Shown piece after piece: positions 1 through 6,822 of a DNA stretch of 15,283 nt. A program made the translations under genes and the position numbers. The DNA is from Microbacteriaceae bacterium UBA4731 (GTDB lineage: Bacteria > Actinomycetota > Actinomycetes > Actinomycetales > Microbacteriaceae). The first letter of the stretch is position 1. The number at the start of each line of letters is the position of its first letter. The notes under the pieces are model-generated. The model was not told where the DNA came from. It worked only from the letters and a program-made list of their open reading frames with translations, and did not search any database. Location of the stretch: positions 12,949-28,231 of the forward strand of contig DHJB01000052.1 of the NCBI GenBank assembly GCA_002404115.1. Reading direction: 5' to 3'.

Positions 1-1451
1 CGGCCGACACCTACGACCTGATCGTGATCGGCGGCGGAACCAGCGCCGAAAACGTCGCCGACCGGGCGGCCACCGCGGGCCTGCGCACCGTCATCGTCGA
101 GAACGAACTCGTCGGCGGCGAATGCTCGTACTGGGCCTGCATGCCGTCCAAAGCCCTCATCCGCAGCGGCACGGCGCTCAACGCCGTGCGCCGGGTGGGC
201 GGGGCTGCCGAGGCGGTGACCGGCACCGTGGATGTCGCCGCGGCGCTGAGGCGCAGGGACACGATCGCGCACGACTGGTCTGACGACTCCCAGGTGAAGT
301 GGTTGGAGAGCGCCGGCATCCATCTCGTGCGCGGCCACGGCCGCCTGTCCGGGGTGCGCGAGGTCACCGTCACCGCGGGCGACGGTACGACCAGTGTCCT
401 CACCGCCCGGCACGCCGTGGCCGTGAGCACCGGATCGGCCGCGCTGCTGCCCGACATCCCCGGCCTGGCCGACGTCTCCCCCTGGACCAGCCGCGAAGCG
501 ACCTCGGCCAGGAGCATCCCGGAGAGCCTCGCCATCCTCGGCGGCGGCGTCGTCGCCGTTGAAATGGCGACCGCGTACGCCGCGCTCGGGGCGACCGTGA
601 CGATCATCGCGCGCAGTCCCCTGCTGCGCGTGCAGGAGCCGTTCGCCGGCGAGATGGTCACCGACGCCCTCCGCGCCAGCGGGGTGACCGTGCTCGTGGG
701 CGCCAGCGCGACCCGGGCTGAGCGCACCGATGCCGGCGAGGTCGAGCTGACGCTGGGCGACGGCCGCACGGTCTCCGCGAGCGAGGTCCTCGTCGCCACC
801 GGGCGCGTGCCGCGCACCATGGATGTGGGCCTGGACACCGTCGGCCTGACGCCGGGCGACTGGCTCGCGGTCGACGACACGATGCTCGTGCAGGGCGGCT
901 CCCCCGCGCTGGACGGCCGGTGGCTCTACGCCACCGGCGACGTCAACCACCGCGCCCTGCTCACGCACCAGGGCAAGTACCAGGCGCGCGCGGCCGGGGA
1001 CGTCATCGCGGCCCGAGCCGCCGGCATGCCCGTCGACGACGCGCCCTGGGGTGCCCACGTCGCGACCGCCGACCACGCCGCGGTTCCCCAGGTCACCTTC
1101 TCCGACCCCGAGGTTGCCTCCGTCGGGCTGACCAAGGCGGACGCGGAGAAGGCCGGGCACCGCATCCGGGTGCTCGAATACGACCTCAGCTGGCTCGGCG
1201 GGGCCACCGTGCTGGCCGACGACTATACCGGGCGGGCCAGGGCCATCGTCGACCTCGACCGGGAGGTGCTGCTGGGCGTCACGTTCGTCGGTCAGGACGT
1301 CGCCGAGCTGCTGCACTCGGCCACGATCGCCGTGGTCGGCGAGGTGCCGATCTCCCGCCTCTGGCACGCGGTGCCCAGCTATCCGACCCTGAGCGAGGTG
1401 TGGCTGCGCCTGCTCGAGGAGTACGGCCGACCGGGCGACGTCATCCGCTAG
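1..1451 (+). CDS. FAD/NAD(P)-dependent disulfide oxidoreductase, 5' truncated
   Basis: This is a class I pyridine nucleotide-disulfide oxidoreductase (dihydrolipoamide dehydrogenase, glutathione reductase and mercuric reductase superfamily), a cytosolic flavoenzyme. The frame is open to the left edge and reads YDLIVIGGG from position 12, so the true start lies a few codons upstream; the GTG at 24 is inside the first FAD strand and is not a start. The FAD Rossmann motif is followed by the redox disulfide CSYWAC (Cys codons at 123 and 138). A central NAD(P)-binding motif GGGVVAVE sits near 540, and the second FAD motif is YATGD near 929. The C-terminal dimerisation domain ends in HAVPSYPTLSE, where Tyr (codon 1380) occupies the place of the usual catalytic His of the HPTxxE motif. 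The arginines in IIARSPLLR after the NAD(P) motif hint at NADPH use (inference). The substrate cannot be told from sequence. Confidence 0.9.
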   Translation, partial: ADTYDLIVIGGGTSAENVADRAATAGLRTVIVENELVGGECSYWACMPSKALIRSGTALNAVRRVGGAAEAVTGTVDVAAALRRRDTIAHDWSDDSQVKWLESAGIHLVRGHGRLSGVREVTVTAGDGTTSVLTARHAVAVSTGSAALLPDIPGLADVSPWTSREATSARSIPESLAILGGGVVAVEMATAYAALGATVTIIARSPLLRVQEPFAGEMVTDALRASGVTVLVGASATRAERTDAGEVELTLGDGRTVSASEVLVATGRVPRTMDVGLDTVGLTPGDWLAVDDTMLVQGGSPALDGRWLYATGDVNHRALLTHQGKYQARAAGDVIAARAAGMPVDDAPWGAHVATADHAAVPQVTFSDPEVASVGLTKADAEKAGHRIRVLEYDLSWLGGATVLADDYTGRARAIVDLDREVLLGVTFVGQDVAELLHSATIAVVGEVPISRLWHAVPSYPTLSEVWLRLLEEYGRPGDVIR

Positions 1452-1457
1452 ACGCCA

Positions 1458-1469
1458 TACGCTAGAGGG
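1458..1469 (+). promoter_or_regulatory. Candidate -10 box of a leaderless promoter
   Basis: TACGCT (1458-1463) matches the actinobacterial TANNNT -10 pattern and lies exactly 6 nt before the ATG at 1470, so transcription would begin at or next to the start codon. It sits just after the stop codon of the upstream flavoprotein gene. No clear -35 box is visible. The same spacing occurs before three other genes in the window. Confidence 0.4.
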
Positions 1470-1829
1470 ATGCGCCGCATCCTCTTCGACACCTCGATCA
1501 GCCGGGCCGGTTACCTCTACGCCACGGCTGTCGGCGTCGTCTGGGGGTCCATCTGGAGCACCGGTCGGGTGCGACGAGAGGGCGGCCTGATCGTCTTCAG
1601 CGGGATGCCGGCCTGGACGTTCGGCCGCGGCGGCTCCTGCGTCGGCGGCTGCTACCTCACCAACCGGAACGTGACGCCCGACATCCTGGAGCACGAAGCC
1701 GTGCACAAACGCCAGTGGCAGCGTTACGGCATGATATTCCCGCTGCTCTACCTGGTGGCCGGGCGCAACCCGCTGCGGAACCGGTTCGAGATCGAGGCCG
1801 GGCTGCACAAGGGCGGATATGTCAGATAG
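1470..1829 (+). CDS. Small HExxH protein, putative minimal zinc-peptidase-like
   Basis: A 119-residue protein that I cannot assign to a named family. It has a hydrophobic stretch at about residues 13-29, a CVGGC pair (Cys57, Cys61), the motif HEAVH at 75-79 followed by KRQW, a second hydrophobic stretch at about 86-97, and a C-terminal NRFEIEAGL (Glu107, Glu109). HExxH plus a downstream Glu in an FExEA context is the zinc-ligand layout of gluzincin peptidases, but the protein is far shorter than a usual catalytic domain, so it may be a degenerate or minimal relative. The 18-nt gap to the flavoprotein gene and the TACGCT box suggest its own start of transcription. Base use matches its neighbours. 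The coding call is firm; the function is inferred. Confidence 0.75.
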   Translation: MRRILFDTSISRAGYLYATAVGVVWGSIWSTGRVRREGGLIVFSGMPAWTFGRGGSCVGGCYLTNRNVTPDILEHEAVHKRQWQRYGMIFPLLYLVAGRNPLRNRFEIEAGLHKGGYVR

Positions 1830-1847
1830 TCAAACAAGGGCGGCACA

Positions 1848-2705
1848 ATGACCGGACGAACGATCATCATCACGGGCGCGAGCGACGGAATCGGAGCCGC
1901 TGCGGCCCGGGAACTGACCCTGGGCGGTGACCGCGTCGTCATCGTGGGCCGGTCGCCGTCGAAAACGGAGGCCGTCGCCGCGGAATTGGGCGCGGACTTC
2001 TTCGTCGCCGACTTCGCAGACCTCGAGCAGGTGCGCGCCCTGGCCGCGCAGCTGCTCGAGCGGTACCCGCGCATCGACGTCCTGGCGAACAACGCCGGCG
2101 GGATCATGGGAGCACACGAGAGCACAGTGGACGGGCACGAGAAGACGTTCCAGGTCAACCACCTGGCCCCCTTCCTGCTGACGACGCTTCTGATCGACCG
2201 GCTCGTGGAAAGCCAGGCCAGCGTGATCAACACGTCCAGCGCCGCCAATAGCCTCTTCGGCAAGATCGACCTCGACGACCTCGACGCCGAAAAGAAGTAC
2301 TCGGCTAACAAGGCCTACGGCGACGCGAAGCTTGCGAACATCCTCTTCACGATGGAACTGCACCGCCGCTACCACGACCAGGGGATCTCGACGGCCGCGT
2401 TCCACCCCGGGGTCGTCGCGACGAATTTCTCCACTTCGTCGACGAGCATCATGCGGCTCGTCTATAAGACTCCGCTCAAGCGGTTCCTGCTTTCGCCGGA
2501 GCAGGGCGCCGACACCCTGGTCTGGCTCGCGACGACCCGTCCAGGGACCGACTGGGCATCGGGCAGGTACTACGAGAAGCGCAGCATCACAGGCGCCAAC
2601 CGGCAGGCCTACGACCCCGAGCTGGCGGCCGGGCTCTGGGAACGCAGCGAGGCCATGGTCAGCGAGGCCAGGGCCACCGAGGAGCCCGCTCCCGTCGCGG
2701 AGTGA
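1848..2705 (+). CDS. Short-chain dehydrogenase/reductase (retinol dehydrogenase/WWOX-like)
   Basis: A 285-residue SDR oxidoreductase using NAD(P)H on an unknown carbonyl or alcohol substrate. The cofactor motif TGASDGIG is at residues 9-16, NNAG at 81-84, a catalytic Ser near 130, and the active site YGDAK at Tyr157-Lys161, followed by the substrate-loop start FHPGVVATNF. The Arg in VGRSPSK after the second strand favours NADP(H) (inference). The insert between Ser and Tyr (SLFGKIDLDDLDAEKKYS) is typical of the retinol dehydrogenase-like SDR group, which also has the long C-terminal substrate region seen here. The ATG at 1848 is preceded by AAGGGCGG as a ribosome binding site. It lies 18 nt after the small HExxH gene on the same strand and is followed by a strong hairpin. 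Confidence 0.88.
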   Translation: MTGRTIIITGASDGIGAAAARELTLGGDRVVIVGRSPSKTEAVAAELGADFFVADFADLEQVRALAAQLLERYPRIDVLANNAGGIMGAHESTVDGHEKTFQVNHLAPFLLTTLLIDRLVESQASVINTSSAANSLFGKIDLDDLDAEKKYSANKAYGDAKLANILFTMELHRRYHDQGISTAAFHPGVVATNFSTSSTSIMRLVYKTPLKRFLLSPEQGADTLVWLATTRPGTDWASGRYYEKRSITGANRQAYDPELAAGLWERSEAMVSEARATEEPAPVAE

Positions 2706-2741
2706 TCGTCAACGCCCGGCCGGACGCGACACCCGCCCCGG

Positions 2742-2784
2742 GACAGGAAACGCCCGGCCTCATTGAGGCCGGGCGTTTCCTGTC
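2742..2784. terminator. Bidirectional terminator hairpin between convergent genes
   Basis: A perfect 20-bp inverted repeat (arms 2742-2761 and 2765-2784) with a 3-nt loop ATT, placed between the SDR stop (2705, + strand) and the catalase stop (2800, - strand). The stem is GC-rich in its apical half (CGCCCGGCCTC) and ends without a long T run, like the I-shaped terminators common in actinobacteria. Its position serves both genes. Confidence 0.85.
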
Positions 2785-2799
2785 GTGCGGGTTCAGAGG

Positions 2800-4305
2800 C
2801 TACCTGGCGTAGCCGGCGGATGCTTCAGCCAGCATGTCGGCCTCCGCCCACGCCGCGAGGTTCTGGCGCAGTTTCGCGCCGAGTTCGGCGTCGACGCTGG
2901 TCCAGTACGCGATGGCGCGCTGGGTGACCTCCGGGCGCTTCACTCCGCTGATCGCACCGGTGATCGTGTCGAGGAAGCGGGCCTTGGCCGCGTCATCGTA
3001 CACCTGGCGGTACAGGGTGCCGGCCTGGCCGAAGTCGCTGTCCTCCGAGTGCAGCGTCGCTGCGGTGCGCAGCAGCGCACCGTCGCTCTCCCAGCTGCCT
3101 TCGCCGGCCGCTGCGGCATCCGCCACCGGACCCCCGAGGGAGTTCGGCGCGTAGACCGGGGCATCCGCCGGCTTGAAACCGTGCCGGGCCGCGCCATCCT
3201 GCGAGTAGTTGTGCACGGGGGCCTTCGGCGCGTTCACCGGGATCTCGTTGTAGTTCGCGCCGACGCGGTAGCGCTGGGCGTCCGGGTAGGAGAACACGCG
3301 AGCCATCAGCATTTTGTCGGGACTGATGTCGATGCCGGGAACCGTGTTCGCCGGCGAGAAGGCAGCCTGCTCGATTTCGGCGAAGAAGTTCTCCGGGTTG
3401 CGGTCGAGGGTGTGCGTGCCGACCTTGATCAGCGGGTAGTCGCCGTGCGGCCACACCTTGGTCAGGTCGAACGGGTTGAACCGGTACGTCTTCGCGTCTT
3501 CGTACGGCATGACCTGCACGGAGAGGTCCCACGACGGGAAGTTGCCGGCCTTGATGGCCTCGTAGAGGTCGCGGCGGTAGTAGTCGGCATCCGCGCCGGC
3601 GATCAGCTCGGCCTCCGAGCCCTCCATCTCGACGTTGCCCTGGTTGGACGTGAAGTGGTACTTCACCCAGAAGCGCTCACCGGCGGCGTTGATCCACTGG
3701 TAGGTGTGCGAGCCGAAGCCGGGCATTTCACGCCAGGAGCGCGGCAGGCCGCGGTCGCCCATCAGGTAGGTGACCTGGTGCGCGGATTCCGGCGAGAGGG
3801 TCCAGAAGTCCCACTGCATGTCCGGGTTGCGGAGGCCAGAGCCGGGCAGGCGCTTCTGCGAGTGGATGAAGTCCGGGAACTTGATGCCGTCGCGGATGAA
3901 GAACACCGGGGTGTTGTTGCCGACGATGTCGTAGTTGCCCTCTGAGGTGTAGAACTTCACCGAGAAGCCGCGCACATCGCGCCAGGTGTCGGGGCTGCCC
4001 TGCTCGCCGGCGACGCTGGAGAAGCGCTGCAGCGTTTCGGTCGTCGCGCCCGGCTGGAACACGGCCGCGCGGGTGTACTGGGAAACATCATGGGTCACCA
4101 CGAAGTGGCCGTGTGCGCCGCCGCCCTTGGCGTGCACGATGCGCTCCGGGATCCGCTCGCGGTTGAACTGGGCCAGCTTCTCGAGCAGGTACCGGTCGTG
4201 CAGTGCGGTGACGCCGTCGGCGCCGACGGTGAGCGAATGGGCGTCGCTCGCAACCGGCGTGCCGGTCTGGGTCGTGGTGGGGACTGGGGTGGGCTCAATA
4301 GCCAT
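2800..4305 (-). CDS. katA: Monofunctional heme catalase, small-subunit type
   Basis: Catalase breaks hydrogen peroxide into water and oxygen in the cytoplasm. At 501 residues it has the length of small-subunit (clade 3) catalases and lacks the C-terminal flavodoxin-like domain of large ones. The distal catalytic His58 lies in [12 protein letters not shown] and the catalytic Asn in [12 protein letters not shown] (about 130). The heme-ligand Tyr340 lies in [10 protein letters not shown], and the NADPH/structural block [15 protein letters not shown] is intact. The ATG at 4305 has a strong ribosome binding site 7 nt upstream. The Fur-family regulator gene lies 69 nt upstream on the same strand with no terminator between, so the pair is probably cotranscribed and peroxide-induced, as for CatR-CatA of Streptomyces (known system; regulation inferred here). 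The gene ends at the shared hairpin. Confidence 0.97.
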   Translation of the reverse strand: MAIEPTPVPTTTQTGTPVASDAHSLTVGADGVTALHDRYLLEKLAQFNRERIPERIVHAKGGGAHGHFVVTHDVSQYTRAAVFQPGATTETLQRFSSVAGEQGSPDTWRDVRGFSVKFYTSEGNYDIVGNNTPVFFIRDGIKFPDFIHSQKRLPGSGLRNPDMQWDFWTLSPESAHQVTYLMGDRGLPRSWREMPGFGSHTYQWINAAGERFWVKYHFTSNQGNVEMEGSEAELIAGADADYYRRDLYEAIKAGNFPSWDLSVQVMPYEDAKTYRFNPFDLTKVWPHGDYPLIKVGTHTLDRNPENFFAEIEQAAFSPANTVPGIDISPDKMLMARVFSYPDAQRYRVGANYNEIPVNAPKAPVHNYSQDGAARHGFKPADAPVYAPNSLGGPVADAAAAGEGSWESDGALLRTAATLHSEDSDFGQAGTLYRQVYDDAAKARFLDTITGAISGVKRPEVTQRAIAYWTSVDAELGAKLRQNLAAWAEADMLAEASAGYAR

Positions 4306-4312
4306 GCTGCAG

Positions 4313-4318
4313 CTCCTT
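4313..4318 (-). promoter_or_regulatory. Ribosome binding site of katA
   Basis: AAGGAG on the minus strand, 7 nt before the katA ATG. It is the best match to the 16S anti-SD in the window, fitting a highly translated internal gene of a regulator-catalase operon whose first gene appears to have no leader. Confidence 0.75.
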
Positions 4319-4374
4319 CTGGTTCTTCTTGGTTGGTTCGTTACGTGGTCAATGAGGTGAAAAGTGAGCGGCCG

Positions 4375-4818
4375 TTAGGCGGGCGCGACCTGGCAGCCCG
4401 CGCACAGGCCCCAGAACGTGACCTCTGCGGTGTGCACGGCGAACCCGGAGGCGTTGCCTGGGTCGAGGCACGGCGCTGCCCCCACGGCGCAGTCGACGTC
4501 GGTCACGGCGTTGCACCGGGTGCAGATCGCGTGGTGGTGGTTGTCGCCGACCCGGCGTTCGAACCGCGCGGGCGAACCAGCAGGCTCGAGCTTCCGCACG
4601 AGGCCGGCGGCGGCGAACGCGGCCAGCACGCCGTAGACGGCCTGCAGCGATGTGCCGGGCAGGTCACCGCTCACGGCGGCGAACAACTGTTCGGCGGTGG
4701 CGTGCGGCGCCTCGGCGAGAGCCCCGAACACCGCGAGGCGCGGGGCGGTGACCTTGAGGCCGGACGAACGGATGCTCTCGGCAAGTGTTCCTGCCATCAC
4801 CGCATCCGTCGCAAACAT
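4375..4818 (-). CDS. Fur-family peroxide-sensing regulator (FurA/CatR/PerR-like)
   Basis: A 147-residue metal-dependent repressor. The N-terminal winged helix covers about residues 10-85, with TSLQAVYGVL as the recognition helix. The hinge GDNHHHAIC and dimerisation domain carry two structural zinc pairs, Cys99/Cys102 and Cys139/Cys142. In AVTDVDC the metal ligand position is Asp107, as in peroxide-sensing PerR, where iron-sensing Fur has Glu; this supports H2O2 sensing (known family rule, inference here). A longer frame reaches an ATG at 4848, but I chose 4818 because a -10 box lies 6 nt before it and family members begin about this far ahead of the winged helix. An ATG at 4797 is also possible. 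katA follows 69 nt downstream, making it the likely target along with its own promoter. Confidence 0.9.
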   Translation of the reverse strand: MFATDAVMAGTLAESIRSSGLKVTAPRLAVFGALAEAPHATAEQLFAAVSGDLPGTSLQAVYGVLAAFAAAGLVRKLEPAGSPARFERRVGDNHHHAICTRCNAVTDVDCAVGAAPCLDPGNASGFAVHTAEVTFWGLCAGCQVAPA

Positions 4819-4824
4819 CGTCTC

Positions 4825-4852
4825 ACTGTACCAGTTGTTTTGATTCATTCAA
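4825..4852 (-). promoter_or_regulatory. Promoter of the fur-katA operon with candidate operator
   Basis: On the minus strand, TTGAAT (4847-4852) and TACAGT (4825-4830) are separated by 16 bp, a good sigma-70-type promoter. TACAGT ends 6 nt before the ATG at 4818, so the transcript should be leaderless. Overlapping the -35 is an imperfect palindrome, TTGATTCATTCAA (4840-4852, + strand), with 5 of 6 base pairs matching about a central base. This is the size and AT-rich character of Fur/PerR boxes, consistent with autoregulation (inference). Confidence 0.6.
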
Positions 4853-4874
4853 GAAATCTGCGACCTCTCCTGCG

Positions 4875-4937
4875 CCGTGAGGGGTCGCAAATCGACCTTA
4901 AAGTGCCCAACGAAGGTCGATTTGCGACCCCTCACGG
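4875..4937. repeat. Long perfect inverted repeat, probable terminator or REP/MITE-like element
   Basis: Perfect 25-bp arms at 4875-4899 and 4913-4937 flank a 13-nt loop. Each arm contains GAGGGGTCGCAAATCGACC or its complement. It begins 3 nt after the amidase stop codon, so it can end amidase transcription before the fur promoter. A degenerate third copy lies at 4856-4869: its minus strand reads GAGAGGTCGCAGAT against GAGGGGTCGCAAAT, 12 of 14 matching. The arm is longer than a terminator needs, and there is no T run and no obvious target-site duplication. Confidence 0.8.
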
Positions 4938-4940
4938 GGG

Positions 4941-6368
4941 TTAGGACGGCTCGGGCGGGATGCGGTCCTGCCAGCGCAGGCGACGTTCCAGCTGGGCGCC
5001 GAGCGCCAGCAGGGTGGCTTCGCCGCCCGGGCGACCGATCAGCTGCACGCCCATCGGCAGGCCGTCGCTCGTCTGGTGCACGGGAAGCGTGATCGCCGGC
5101 AGCCCGCTCACGTTGACCATCGACGTGAAGGGCGTGTACTGCACCTGCTGCGCGAAGTTGCGTTCGGCGTCGCCCTGGTCGTACCAGCCGACCGGGCGCG
5201 GCGTCATCGCGAGCGCCGGGGTGAGCACGGCGTCGAACCGCGACAGCTGGCGGATGAACGAGCGTTCGTAGGCCGAGAGCGCGGTCAGCGCCTCGGCGAG
5301 GTCCTTGGCGGAGAGCGCCCGACCGCGGCGCATCAGCCACCGGGTGAGCGGCTCGAGGAGCATCTCCTGCTCCCCCTCGGCGGGTATCGTTGCGGCGCTC
5401 ACCTGCCAGATCGTGCGGAACGCCGGGCTGTAGCTGTCGTCCGGTTCGAGCGCCGTCTCCTCGAGGCCGTGGCCGAGCGCCGCGAACGCCTCGGTGGCCA
5501 CCGCGAGCGCCGCGACGGCATGCGGGTCGATGTCGATCTGGTAGGCGCTGTCCCAGGCCGAGGTCGTCATCACGCCGAGCTGGAATCGCCCTTCGCCGCG
5601 CACGGCGGCCGCGAGCAGCGGGGCGTCATCGCCGGGGGCGCGCAACGCGAACAGGTGCTCCGGGTGCCCGCCGCGCGGGGTGATCATCGCGTCGAGAAGG
5701 AGGGCGGCATCCGCCACCGTCCGCGCCAGCGGCCCGCCAACGGCGAGGCCGGCGAGCTTGTCGATTCCGGATGCCGCCGGCACCCGTCCGCGGGACGGCT
5801 TGAGCCCGACCAGGCCACATGCCGCCGCGGGAATACGAATGGATCCGCCGCCGTCGGAGCCGGGGGCGAATGGCAGCATCCGCGCCGCGACGGCGACCGC
5901 CGCGCCGCCGCTGGACCCGCCGGCGCCAAGGCCCGGGTTCCACGGGTTCCTGGCCGGGGGTGCCGACAGGCTTTCGGTGTACGACGGCAGGCCGAACTCC
6001 GGCGTGTTGGTCTTGCCGAGGCTCACCCCGCCGGCGGCATCGAGAGCCTGGACCAGGTCGTCGGATTCGTCGGGCACGAAGTCGGCCATCAGCCGTGAGC
6101 CGAACCGCGCCGGAACGCCGGCGCGCAACTGCAGGTCTTTGTCGCCGAACGGCAGGCCCCAGAGCGGAGCGGTGCGGGGCACCTGCGACTCGACGTGGCG
6201 CGCACGCTCGCGGGCGGCATCCGCTGTCACGGTGACGAACGCCGCGAGCAACGGGTTGAGCGCCTCGATCCGAGCCAGGTAGTGCTCGGTCAGTTCGACC
6301 GGGCCGATGTCGCCGCGCTGCAGCGCCTGCCACTGTTCGAGGGCGGTGAGCTCGTGCGGTTGGACCAT
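4941..6368 (-). CDS. Amidase-signature family hydrolase
   Basis: A 475-residue member of the amidase signature family (cytosolic Ser-cisSer-Lys hydrolases that cleave amides). The triad is visible: Lys77 in GLPFGDKDL, cis-Ser152 in GAGGSSGG, and nucleophile Ser176 in GSDGGGSIRIP (the usual GSDTGGS has Gly for Thr). The glycine-rich core at about 145-185 is complete and the length is normal for the family. No gatC or gatB neighbour is present, so it is unlikely to be the GatA subunit of the tRNA amidotransferase; the substrate is unknown. The ATG at 6368 is 9 nt after the stop of the small SRPBCC-like gene on the same strand, suggesting one transcript. The 25-bp hairpin follows the stop by 3 nt. 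Confidence 0.92.
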   Translation of the reverse strand: MVQPHELTALEQWQALQRGDIGPVELTEHYLARIEALNPLLAAFVTVTADAARERARHVESQVPRTAPLWGLPFGDKDLQLRAGVPARFGSRLMADFVPDESDDLVQALDAAGGVSLGKTNTPEFGLPSYTESLSAPPARNPWNPGLGAGGSSGGAAVAVAARMLPFAPGSDGGGSIRIPAAACGLVGLKPSRGRVPAASGIDKLAGLAVGGPLARTVADAALLLDAMITPRGGHPEHLFALRAPGDDAPLLAAAVRGEGRFQLGVMTTSAWDSAYQIDIDPHAVAALAVATEAFAALGHGLEETALEPDDSYSPAFRTIWQVSAATIPAEGEQEMLLEPLTRWLMRRGRALSAKDLAEALTALSAYERSFIRQLSRFDAVLTPALAMTPRPVGWYDQGDAERNFAQQVQYTPFTSMVNVSGLPAITLPVHQTSDGLPMGVQLIGRPGGEATLLALGAQLERRLRWQDRIPPEPS

Positions 6369-6377
6369 GCTCCGAGC

Positions 6378-6767
6378 CTAGTCAGGGAGGTCGCCGGGCT
6401 CTGCCCCGAGCTCGGTCTCGAGTTCGGTCAGGAGCCGCTGGAACGCGGCAGGGGCCGCCCTGACCACCGACCCGGCCGTCCACGCTCCGGCCCAGTGTGC
6501 GAACTGTGCCACGTTGATGATCTCGTGTTCGACCCTGGACCCGGTCCCCTCTGGCAGCACGCGGTATTCGCCGCGGTACCACCAGTCACCCTGCACAACG
6601 ACGAGGCGTCTGGCCGGGTCGGCGAGGAAATGCCCGCCGGTCTCGTCGCCGGGGGCCAGCAGGGCGACGAGCCGCGCGTAGACCGCGTCCGGTCCGGCTT
6701 CGAGGTGGCCGGCGAAGGAACGCAGCACGGTGTGTCTGGCTGGCTGGTCGAGCGGGGCATCGGTCAT
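6378..6767 (-). CDS. Hypothetical protein, possible SRPBCC-fold
   Basis: A 129-residue soluble protein with no motif I can name with certainty. The alternating strands in the middle (RLVVVQGDWWYRGEYRVLP, then SRVEHEIINVA) and the long C-terminal helix (AAFQRLLTELETELGAE) resemble the layout of SRPBCC/polyketide cyclase-like proteins, which bind small hydrophobic ligands; this is an inference from shape only. It is the first gene of a likely two-gene transcript with the amidase. Its ATG follows a TAAGGT -10-like box by 6 nt, and a divergent SDR gene starts 55 nt away. Base use matches the neighbours. Confidence 0.75.
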   Translation of the reverse strand: MTDAPLDQPARHTVLRSFAGHLEAGPDAVYARLVALLAPGDETGGHFLADPARRLVVVQGDWWYRGEYRVLPEGTGSRVEHEIINVAQFAHWAGAWTAGSVVRAAPAAFQRLLTELETELGAEPGDLPD

Positions 6768-6773
6768 CCTTCG

Positions 6774-6779
6774 ACCTTA
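6774..6779 (-). promoter_or_regulatory. Candidate -10 box of a leaderless promoter
   Basis: TAAGGT on the minus strand, 6 nt before the ATG at 6767. No clear -35 is visible. It would drive the SRPBCC-like gene and the amidase. Confidence 0.4.
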
Positions 6780-6810
6780 CGCGGGCTCGCCGCGCCGGCC
6801 CCGGCGGGAC

Positions 6811-6816
6811 TAACCT
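6811..6816 (+). promoter_or_regulatory. Candidate -10 box of a leaderless promoter
   Basis: TAACCT lies 6 nt before the ATG at 6823 in a 55-bp divergent gap. No ribosome binding site is visible before that ATG, which agrees with a leaderless start. Confidence 0.4.
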
Positions 6817-6822
6817 CAGTGC

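Noticed and set aside
1..1451. Mercuric reductase (merA)
   Set aside because: No N-terminal HMA domain is visible, no C-terminal vicinal Cys pair is present, and there are no merR/merT/merP neighbours.
2785..3945. A 386-codon + strand frame antisense to katA
   Set aside because: The catalase has every catalytic residue on the other strand; the + frame has only biased composition and overlaps the terminator.
4875..4937. Insertion sequence or CRISPR repeat
   Set aside because: No transposase, no target duplication and no spaced repeat series; only an inverted repeat plus one degenerate copy.
4941..6368. GatA subunit of the Asp/Glu-tRNA amidotransferase
   Set aside because: No gatB or gatC nearby, and the core GSDGGGS and flanks fit a stand-alone amidase better.
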